Assembly (NCBI GenBank): GCA_033977485.1
Contig: CM066994.1
Location: 25,822,681-25,886,680 of the forward strand
Direction of reading: 5' to 3'
Length of the DNA: 64,000 nucleotides
From: Hydrangea macrophylla
Taxonomy: Eukaryota > Streptophyta > Magnoliopsida > Cornales > Hydrangeaceae
A program made the translations under genes and the position numbers. This document shows, piece after piece, positions 55,852 through 64,000 of this stretch. The notes beneath the pieces were generated by a model. It saw only the letters and a program-made list of their open reading frames with translations. It did no database searches and was not told the DNA's origin. The first letter of the stretch is position 1. Each line of letters opens with the position of its first letter.

Positions 55852-56331
55852 GTGGCACAAAGTCGCTACAAAAGTTATGCTGATACGGGTAGAAGACCGT
55901 TAGAGTTCGAGGTTGGTGATTATATGTTCTTAAAAGTTTCACCTTCGAAGGGCATTACGCGGTTTGGTAAGAAAGGTAAGTTGAGTCCAAGATATGTTGG
56001 ACCTTTTCTGATTTTGAATAAAGTGGGACCGGTAATTTACAGGTTGGAGTTACCACAAGAGTTGTCACATGTTCATAATGTGTTCCACGTGTCTATGCTC
56101 AGACGTTACGTGTCGGATTCGAGTCATATCCTTGAACCAAAACCGTTGGAAGTCCGAGAAGATATGACGTATGTTGAACATCCGGTGCGGATTCTAGATA
56201 GAAAAGATCAGGTGTTGAGAACGAAAACAATCCCATTAGTCATGGTTCTTTGGCGTAATCATAGCGTTGAAGAGGCAACTTGGGAGCGAGAGGATGAGAT
56301 CAAGAAGAAGTACCCGCACTTGTTCGACTGA
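55852..56331 (+). pseudogene. G4 integrase C-terminus with chromodomain-like tail
   Basis: SRYKSYADTGRRPLEFEVGD, YMFLKVSPSKGITRFGKKGK and SPRYVGPFLILNKVGPVIYR are the GPY/F part of gypsy integrases, and HNVFHVSMLRRYVSDSSHIL follows. The tail VRILDRKDQVLRTKTIPLVM and WRNHSVEEATWEREDEIKK resembles the chromodomain-like module of Tekay-type chromoviruses, which is thought to guide integration to heterochromatin. The stretch is open from 55852 to the stop at 56331. Confidence 0.9.
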
Positions 56332-56363
56332 TGAGGTAAGAATAAGTTTGGGGACAAACTTCT

Positions 56364-56380
56364 TAAAAGGGAGGGAGAAA
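56364..56380 (+). other. G4 polypurine tract
   Basis: aaaagggagggagaaa immediately before the 3' LTR. Confidence 0.88.
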
Positions 56381-57288
56381 TGTAACACCCGTACCCGGAA
56401 AAGAAGATTAATGTGATAATAATGTGTGTTAATTAAAGATAATTAATGCATGGGATGTTTAAAGGTGGAGTTATGAACCCACATGTGAAAAGGTGCTCAA
56501 ATGCGGGCATAGATGAAAGTTCTGTAAAAAGGGCAGAACTGGTATAAATATGGGGCCCAACGAGGGTCTAATTAAGATAATTTGCATTTTGATGTTATTA
56601 TATGTTTATGTGCATATTTATTTAAATGCCTAAAGTTATAATCATGTCTTATGATAGGTAAGGGAACCAGTTTTGGGTACCCATGTGAGGGCGTATTTGA
56701 ATAAAATTGATAACTGGTAGGTTTAATAGCAACCTCATAAATTATGTGGGACCACGTTTGGGACCCACGCGGGACTTAGATTAAATCCTTTTAGAGAAAA
56801 TGGGTAGTTAATGTAATTAACATGGGGGTTTCATAATAAAACTTAAAGAAAGTCAGGGGAGGTAAATATAATTAATGGAAAGTTGACACAACACATATGC
56901 ATGTGTTGATATGTATCTCCATGACACAAAACACAACTGGAGATTCACAAGCTTGGAGAGAACGAGAGCTCCCGAGTCGGCGACGGAAATTCTCGACGAC
57001 GTTTCTTGCCGTTCCTTCGCCGTCCGGCGTCGGATTTACGATCCGAGACCACTTTTGGACTCGTGGAGGTAAGAGGATCACATGCATGTAATTTATTTTC
57101 ATTTTTGACAACGTTTTTACGGCAACCGTCTTTGATAAATGATGTTCTTGGTACCAAACTTGTGTAGGATTATCACCAACTAGGAATTGAGCTAAACTTG
57201 GGAAGGAATTGGGGAAATCTAAGCTTAGTTGTGTATAAATCAAAGAGGTGAGTGTCCTAATCCGCCCGAGGCGGGTTGGGGTGTGACA
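56381..57288 (+). repeat. G4 3' LTR
   Basis: 908 bp, matches 50724-51631 at about 98.6 percent by eye. Followed by the TSD attca and the resumed G3 pol. Confidence 0.96.
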
Positions 57289-58680
57289 ATTCAACTACAG
57301 GAACTATTTGACAGAGGTTTCATTCGACCTAGTATATCGCCGTGGGGAGCTCCAGTGTTATTTGTGAAGAAGAAAGACGGTTCAATGCGTATGTGTGTGG
57401 ATTACCGAGAGCTAAACAAGTTAACAATCAAGAACAAGTATCCATTACCGAGGATTGATGACCTATTTGACCAACTTTGGGGAGCACAAGTGTTTTCAAA
57501 GATAGATCTGAGATCAGGCTATCGCCAATTGAAGGTAAAGGCCGAAGACGTTGAGAAAACTGCTTTCAGAACACGATTCGGACACTACGAGTTTCTAGTA
57601 ATGCCATTTGGAGTTACAAATGCACCAGCCGCGTTCATGGACCTTATGAACCGAGTCTTTAAGGACAATCTAGACAACTTGTGATCATATTCATAGATGA
57701 TATTCTTATCTATTCACCGAGTGAGAGAGAACATGCGAACCACTTGAAGTTGATACTTCAGAGATTGCGAGAGAAGTAACTATTTGGGAAATTCAAGAAA
57801 TGTGAATTCTGGCTACCTAACATTACTTTTCTTGGTCATGTGATTGACAAGAATGGAGTTTCAGTTGATCCTCACAAGGTAGAAGCCGTATCTAATTGGC
57901 AGAGGCCGACATCTGTATCTGAAATTCGGATTTTCTTGGGTTTAGCTAGGTACTACTGCCGTTTTATAGAAAATCTCTCGAAGATTTCATTGCCAATGAT
58001 GAAGTTGATGAGGAAAGGTATTACTTTTGGGTCGAGTTAAGAGTGCGAAGATAGTTTTCAAGAGTTGAAGGCACGACTAACGAGAGCACCGATTCTGACA
58101 ATACCATCTAGAACTGAAGGATTTGTGATCTACAGTGATGCGTCACTTCAGGGTTTGGGATGTGTACTTATGTAAGGTGGTAAAGTAATTGCCTATGCTT
58201 CTAGACAGTTGAAGACACACTAGGTTAACTATCCGACTCATGATCTTGAATTAACCAGAATAATCTATGTTTTTTTGGAGACACTATTTGTACAGGGAAA
58301 AATGCAAGATTTTCACGGACCACAAGAGCTTGAAATGCTTGTTCACACAACGAGACTTGAACATGAGACAGAGGAGATGGTTAGAGTTAATGAAGGATTA
58401 TGATCTTTCGATAGAGTATCATCCAGGAAAGGCTAATGTAGAAGCTGATGCATTAAGCAGGAAGACACCGAGGAACTTAGCCAAAGAGCTAACCCAACAA
58501 AAAGAATTTGTAAAGGAAATGGAACGCCTAGAGTTGGATGTGATTCCAGAGACTAGTGGTGGCTTTATGATGGCGATCATAGCACACCCAGATATTATTG
58601 ATGAGATCAAGCAGGAACATTTTCACGATGTTTATTTGTGCAAAATGAGGGATGAGATACCATTGGGAACGTGACCTGGT
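57289..58680 (+). pseudogene. G3 reverse transcriptase and RNase H
   Basis: Resumes with [60 protein letters not shown] and [20 protein letters not shown] shift at 57680 is followed by [10 protein letters not shown] (active-site FIDD, about 57690-57715), FLGHVIDKNGVSVDPHKVEA and FLGLARYYCRFIENLSKIS. The RNase H shows [16 protein letters not shown], then [20 protein letters not shown] and [13 protein letters not shown]. There are at least six stops or shifts (near 57680, 57777, 58040, 58172, 58221 and 58265). The identical start to G4 RT shows close kinship of G3 and G4. Confidence 0.92.
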
Positions 58681-60018
58681 TTTGTATTGGAACAAGGAAC
58701 ATTGAAGCTTAAGAAACGACTATGTGTACCTAATGTGAAAGGCTTGAAAGAGAGAATTCTAAAGGAAACACATAGTACTAGATATTCAGTTCACCCAGGG
58801 AGTAATAAAATGTATAGAAATTTACAAGAAAACTTTTGGTGGAAAGGTATGAAGCGTGAAGTTGCCAAGTTTGTATCTGAATATTCGGTGTATCAATAAG
58901 TCAAAGCAGAAAGACAAGTACCTACAGGGTTATTACAACCATTACCTGTGTCGGAGTGGAAATGGAATGAGATTACTATGGATTTTGTCTCGGGATTTCC
59001 ACGATCGCCGAACAAGAATGATAAGATTTGGGTTATAGTGGATCGATTGACGAAATTGGCACATTTCTACCTATCATGACGACTAAACCTTCAAAGTTAG
59101 CAGAATTGTATGTGAAAGAGATTATAAGACTACACAGGGTTCCAACAATGATTGTATCAGATCACGACAGTAGTTTTACATCGAGGTTTTGGGAAAGTTT
59201 GCAAAAAAGCTTTGGGTACGAAGTTGGGTTTTAGTACTACATTTCATCCTCAGATCGATGGATAGTCAGAGCGTATGATTCAGATATTAGAGGACATGTT
59301 GCGATTGTGTGTATTGGATTTTGGGAGTGATTGGGAGAAACACCTACCATTGATTGAATTTGCGTATAACAACGGATTTCAGTCAAGTATTAGAATGGCA
59401 CCGTATGAAGCTTTGTATGGCCGTAAGTGTCGATCACTGGTTTGTTGGACCGAGGTTGGAGAAAGAAAGTTATAAGGACCTGAGTTAATACAGGTGACTA
59501 CCGAGAAGGTGAGATTGATTCAGGAGCGACTTAAGGTAGCTCAGAGCCGTTGTAAGAGTCACACAGACTCGAAGCGATGACCGATGTCGTTCGAAGTAGG
59601 TGACTTTGTATACTTACGAGTGTCGCCTTCGAAAGGCATTATTCGATTCGGGAAGAGGGCAAAACTCAATCCGAGATTCGTAGGACCTTTTGAGATCCTA
59701 GAAAGGGTAGGTCCAATGGCTTACCGGTTGGCGTTGTCATCAGAATTGGAATATGTGCATAATGTATTTCATGTATCAGTGTTGAGATGATGTATGTCAG
59801 ATATGAGTAAGATCATGGTACCAGAACCGTTACAGATTCAAGAGAACTTGAGTTACATAGAACATCCAGTAGAGATACTAGACCGGAAGGACCAAGTCTT
59901 GAGAACTAAGACGATTCCAATGGTGAAAGTGTTATGGTGTAGTCATTCAATTAAGGAATCTACGTGAGAATGTACGGAAGAAATGATGAATGAGTATCCG
60001 TACCTGTTCAACGTATGA
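58681..60018 (+). pseudogene. G3 integrase and chromodomain-like tail
   Basis: [20 protein letters not shown] is the zinc-finger start (the last Cys pair reads YSVYQ, changed). The core has [40 protein letters not shown], and then, after shifts, [20 protein letters not shown]. The GPY/F part is VGDFVYLRVSPSKGIIRFGK, RFVGPFEILERVGPMAYRL and HNVFHVSVLR. The chromodomain-like tail reads VEILDRKDQVLRTKTIPMVK and ends PYLFNV* at 60018. There are several TGA, TAG and TAA stops (near 58898, 59070, 59231, 59477, 59580, 59790, 59967). Confidence 0.9.
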
Positions 60019-60044
60019 GGTATAAGTTTAGGGACAAACTTCCT

Positions 60045-60060
60045 TTTTGGAGGGGAGAGT
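60045..60060 (+). other. G3 polypurine tract
   Basis: ttttggaggggagagt directly before the 3' LTR. Confidence 0.88.
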
Positions 60061-62214
60061 TGTCACACCCGTACCAAAAATTTATAAATTTTATCTTGCA
60101 TAATTGAATTTATGAATGGATTTATCAATGTTATTTGATAATGAGATTGAGGTTGACTGTGAGTCAACGGTAAGGTGTCAGTGAGGACACGGGAACATGA
60201 TGGTTCAGTTTGCATTGGCATAAGTGAATGACATTTCTATGATTTAAATGTTATTTGACTTATCTGGTAGTTTATGAATAGTGAATTATACCTGTATAGT
60301 ATAATTTTCTAGTAATTTCAATATTGTTATATATCTTTTGAGAATTGTGGTAAGAACGTGAGTGTCACGTTATATAAAAAGGTAGGTTGTATAGAGATTT
60401 TCACGAAATTTAGTTTTCGGACGTGATTTTGGACCTAAACAAGCCTTAGTCGAAAACTTTTGTAATTTATAATTTTCACTCGTAAAGTTATAAATTGCAC
60501 GTGCACGACGTTTCATGGATTAATTAGAAGTTTGAGAAACTCGTGAGGAGGTAAATGCGATTTCCGAGGAGTGTGTCTATAAATAGGTGAGGGTGAGATT
60601 TCATTTCTCACCAACTTCATATAATATCTTGATAGAGGAGAGAGAAAAGGGAGATTGATCCTACAGGCTTTACGACGATGAACGGTGACCCTTCGTCCGT
60701 CTGAATTTCACCAAATTGCTTATTCGAACTCCCCAAGGTAAGGGCTACGTATCGATAGTCTTTAGGCCACGTTTGGATAAGTTTTTTTTTTATTAAATCT
60801 AAGAAATTGGAGAAAACACGTGTAGGCTTGTAGGTTTTGCGTAGGATCGGAGATTTGGCGTTTATTCGGGCTTCTAGTCGTTTTCTCCAAGTTTTACGAC
60901 AATAGCTCGAGGTATGAATTTCTAGCCTATGTTATATAGGTGAAATACATGTTTTATATTTCGACGATGAAATTGTGATCCGGGCGAAATTCATGTGTTA
61001 ATCTTAGGCCCGTTAATTATGCACGCGATTAAATGTGAAAAGTATGTCTAAATTTACGCGAGCACGTTGAGTTGTCTATGTAGGTCAAAGGGGGGTTTTA
61101 TACAAATTCATGCTGAAGTAAGGTTCTCGATGTTTGAGAATTTTAGTAGCGACGGCTACTGTGCATGGTTTAAGACTTGGACTTGCCAGGGCACTTGGGG
61201 ACGTAATGGTTGTAGGCTTGGACTAGCCATTGACGCCACGGTTTAAGGCTTGGACTTGCCGCTACCGAATGAAGGCGTATTTTTCTCCCTAGCGGCTACT
61301 GATGTGATTTATGAAGTTAAAGCATGTTTTTGTCGTATATACATACGTTAGAAATTGTGCACTCAGCATATAGCTGAACGGTGCAGATTTACTCCATTGT
61401 AGGTGACATGAAGGAAGGGAAAAAGAAGCGTGAGGAATGAGGCCGATGAATGCCGGGGGAATCCTTTGTATATGTTTTTGCTTCTATAGTCTTGTAATAA
61501 TGAGCGTTTTGAATAGCTAGCATTTTGTATTTGGCTTGGAATGAGTAGTATGGTGTTCATGACATTGTAATAACTCTTAAAACTCTTTTTAGTTATGTTA
61601 TAATGAATCCGAACTCGTGGATTCGTGTTTTGCACGTTTTACTTGTCAAATTCAAATTTCGGAAGGTGGATTAGTATTTCCTATGTTTAATCCAAGCAAG
61701 CCTTAGCTTGTTCCGTTATTGTTTCTTTTCATGGATTACTAAGTCTAAACTTTGGTTTTAATAACATATTGTAGCTTGTGAAGTTTATAATAAGGTGAAC
61801 TTGTGAAGAGGAATGAAAGAGTAAGGTTGGGTGATGCCTTAGGCAAAATTCTGCAGCTTGTGCAGGAACCTGCTAAAGGGTCATTCGACCGGTCGAATGG
61901 GGTCATTCAACTGGTCGAAATGCCCCCTGTCAAAAATCTTTTTCTATACCTTCCGAAAATTTTCAAAAGGTTTTGATAGGTTCTTAGGGTACCTTTGGGA
62001 TCTCTTTTAACATAAAATCATTCGATTCGAAATATAATTGTGTTTTCAATTTTACACGGATTTTACAACTCGACGGGTAATGTTTCCAAAAGTTTTATAT
62101 ACTCAAGGTTGTTTTAAAGTCTTTTCTGCTGCGTATGGTTATGAAATGAACTGGATAAGCCTTTATGGCGTGCCACGTGTTCTGTTTCCGCACGTTAGCG
62201 GGTGGGTCGTGGCA
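60061..62214 (+). repeat. G3 3' LTR
   Basis: 2154 bp, tgtcacacccgtacc ... gtcgtggca. TATA-like ctataaatagg at about 60578. Contains attcgaccggtcgaat at 61883-61898 and a weaker second copy. Confidence 0.95.
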
Positions 62215-63324
62215 TGCTACAACTTTCAAATCACAACTCCGATTTGAATAAAACTTATATATTTGTAATCTAGAAGAAAAGATCTATCAAACAAGATTCA
62301 CAGTAACTAAAAAAAAACCATGTCACTGTCGGACAAATATAATGCCATGTCATTGTCATTTCTGACAGTGAAATGTTACTATGCTTGATTTTTTTTTTTG
62401 TTTTTGTTTTTGATGTATGCATGTCACTGTCTTTTACCTTGGGTAATAACGTAAAGATAGTAACATCTGAAAATTGGACAGCAACATTACCTGGGTAGCA
62501 CTTAAAGACAGTCACATATTCTAAAATTGCCATAACTTTGCGATTATGTGACCCTTTTTTTTATGATTTTTTTTATTTGGGCTATTTTTTTATTTGCTTA
62601 GTAGTATATACATATAGGTAGTAACATATGTAAATTTTACCATCAATACAGTAATATCTGAAAATTGGCCGTAATTTTAAAATTTTTTGCGACAGTAACA
62701 TTTGCTAAAATGACCATAACTTTGCTATTCTTTAGCCGTTTTGGATGAATTTTTTTATTTGGGATATTTTTATTTATTAATTTTTTTTTGAGATCTACGC
62801 AATGGAAGTATCGGTTTTAGAAAAAAAAAAATAATTTGTTGATATCCGTTTGTGAGCTGCAAAATTTTGTTTTTTGTTTTTTTTTGGAAGAATTTTATAG
62901 GCACGATTGATCTTGATTTGTAGATCACAAATATATTAAATTGATTGAAAATCGATTTGTAGTTCAAAAGTTATGGTATTTTAAAGATTGAAAAATAAGA
63001 ATAAAACTGTTTTGTTAGTTTATTAGCTAAAATTAAGAAACACTCGCTTTGATAATTTTTGATGACAATTTTGATTCAAAAAAAAATTGGAGGACCTTTG
63101 ACATTGTGGCTATTTTTGGCCATTCTAGTGACATTTCGCCACACGCCACTAATTATTATTGCCTTTTACTGTAAAAACTTTCATTATATGGATCACCCTA
63201 CGTAAGTGATTGCACGTATAAAGGGTTTGCCTGATGACATAATGACATTACAAGGGATTAGGTCGGAGCATTGCTCATAATCAAGAAGAATATTTGCCTA
63301 CTTCGAAGGATGCAATCGAATTAT
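62215..63324. other. AT-rich host DNA with repeated modules
   Basis: No gene recognised. Two related modules about 185-190 bp apart (62459-62597 and 62651-62780) share ctgaaaattgg, gacagt(c/a)aca and ccataactttg. Poly-T and poly-A runs are frequent. Confidence 0.55.
62459..62780. repeat. Two diverged tandem modules
   Basis: 62459-62597 and 62651-62780 share gtaa(c/t)atctgaaaattgg and a block of about 85 bp ending tttatttggg(c/a)ta. Function unknown. Confidence 0.6.
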
Positions 63325-63535
63325 GAGTATTGCTAGATGTACAAAAAAAAATGCACAATTAAATATACAACTTGCTTAAAATTATTAGACCTCGTGCTAA
63401 AAAAACTGTACACACAAAAAGACAAAAAAAAAAGAAGAAGAAGAGGTGTACAACTTTTTCAGCATAAGGTCCAATAATTTTAAACAAGTTGTGTACTTTT
63501 AATTGTGCATTTTTTTTATGCATCTAACAATATTC
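63325..63535. mobile_element. MITE with 9-bp TSD, Mutator-like type
   Basis: 211 bp fold-back with long inverted arms (gtattgctagatgtacaaaa and, inverted, ttttatgcatctaacaatat; tgcacaattaaatatacaac and gtgtacttttaattgtgca). The perfect duplication TCGAATTAT is at 63316-63324 and 63536-63544. A GAA-rich loop lies at about 63420-63445. Non-coding. Confidence 0.88.
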
Positions 63536-63544
63536 TCGAATTAT

Positions 63545-64000
63545 AGAAAAATATGCGCGCATTTTCCTAATGATGGGAATGCATACAAACAATTGGTGCA
63601 AAGACAGTGAACTATGAGCACAAGAACTAGTCTATTTAAGTTGGAACGCATAAAACAAAATTAAGGAATATGTTTTTACGTAACGATGTGGTCATTCAAT
63701 CCAATTAAGACTGCCTTTCATAAACAACTGTTTGAAACTCTTTGGATTATAAGAAATTAAGGGTGGACACGAACAAAGCAGCTCAGCAAGGGCTCGAAGT
63801 TTGGCTCGATAAAGCCTAGGTTCGGCTCGCTCATTTAAGTTCGTGAACACGATCGATTAAGGCTCGTGAGCAAGTTCGTGAAAAAGCTTGTTAATGAGTT
63901 TGTTAAAGAACTTGTATAGTGACTTTTATGTACGGAGTATTTATTTATTAAAAAACTACATAATTTTAGAGAAAATATGACAAAACTCGTAAATAAGGTT
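63545..64000. other. Host DNA with a TE-like end
   Basis: No gene recognised. From about 63764 the sequence is rich in ggctcg, ctcgtga and ttcgtga repeats (gctcggctcgctcatttaag-like), a type common in plant DNA transposon ends, but it is cut by the window edge. Confidence 0.4.

Larger units (their letters stand above)
50724..57288 (+). mobile_element. G4: young Tekay-like chromovirus
   Basis: LTRs 50724-51631 and 56381-57288 (908 bp each) differ by about 13 substitutions (about 1.4 percent) with no length difference. Perfect TSD ATTCA (50719-50723 and 57289-57293), PBS tggtatcagagc at 51637-51648, PPT 56364-56380. The 6565-bp element is complete in layout: gag, protease, RT, RNase H, integrase, chromodomain-like tail. 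The breaks are one frameshift and six stops, nearly all explained by C-to-T or G-to-A changes. Confidence 0.97.
46673..62214 (+). mobile_element. G3: Tekay-like chromovirus (Ty3/gypsy) with G4 inside
   Basis: LTRs 46673-48783 (2111 bp) and 60061-62214 (2154 bp), perfect TSD TGCTA (46668-46672 and 62215-62219), PBS 48789-48800, PPT 60045-60060. Gag, protease, RT, RNase H, integrase and a chromodomain-like tail are in order, as in Tekay/Del elements. G4 is inserted between protease and RT at 50723/57289. The LTRs have diverged by many substitutions and a ~32-base indel (R has gtgtcacgttatataaaaag), and pol has over a dozen stops, so G3 is old. Confidence 0.95.

Noticed and set aside
1..64000. 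CRISPR array, prophage or bacterial operon
   Set aside because: Nothing with regular spacers or bacterial gene order; repeats are LTRs, TRIMs, MITEs and microsatellites.

Overview
The window is a transposon-filled stretch of plant nuclear DNA, most likely from a eudicot. Almost all of it consists of Ty3/gypsy and Ty1/copia LTR retrotransposons nested in one another. Plant-type signs are the tRNA-iMet style primer sites (TGGTATCAGAGC), Tat-type gypsy elements with a second archaeal-like RNase H, Tekay-like chromoviruses, TRIMs, MITEs and a hAT derivative. No tRNA, rRNA, CRISPR or bacterial-style operon was seen. The only recognisable host gene is one exon of a PHD-finger (MS1/MMD1-like) gene at 21408-21683 on the minus strand. 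It carries a CGA-to-TGA stop, is cut off by G1 on one side, and its adjoining intron is split by G2.

Layout. (1) 1-21407: G1, a Tat-type gypsy element on the plus strand. Its 5' LTR is truncated by the window edge. It has gag, protease, RT, two RNases H and an integrase with two H2C2 fingers. Two antisense ORFs lie between pol and the 3' LTR; one carries a plant mobile domain (PMD). Copia A (4981-13768, minus, TSD CAAAC) sits in the first H2C2 finger. Copia A itself holds a TRIM composite (5445-6690) and a 2.7-kb palindrome of a second copia family (10725-13409). (2) 21408-21870: host exon and intron. (3) 21871-43704: G2, a second Tat-like element on the minus strand. It keeps LTRs, gag, the start of protease, and a plus-strand antisense ORF of the PF04195 type that is broken into three pieces. 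The insertions are a solo LTR (TSD TTGCT), copia D, copia F inside D (TSD CAAAA), and a fused relic of copias C and E carrying a hAT element (TSD GGTAGTGG). The RT, RNase H and integrase of G2 are missing. (4) 43705-46672: host intergenic or intron DNA with MITEs. (5) 46673-62214: G3, a Tekay-like chromovirus (TSD TGCTA) with the younger chromovirus G4 inside it (50724-57288, TSD ATTCA). (6) 62215-64000: host DNA with a MITE (TSD TCGAATTAT) and diffuse repeats.

How the parts relate. The elements are not cooperating genes but layers of insertion whose order can be read from TSDs and reading-frame continuity: host gene, then G1 and G2, then copias A, D, E and C and the solo LTR, then F, the hAT, the TRIMs and the palindrome. 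G3 came before G4. All coding regions carry stops or frameshifts. Where the original codon can be guessed, many stops fit C-to-T or G-to-A change (CGA to TGA, CAA to TAA, TGG to TAG/TGA), as expected from deamination of methylated DNA. The most unusual content is the set of antisense genes inside the two Tat elements, the palindromic retroelement, and a deletion junction between two copias that carries 21 bp identical to the gag of G2.
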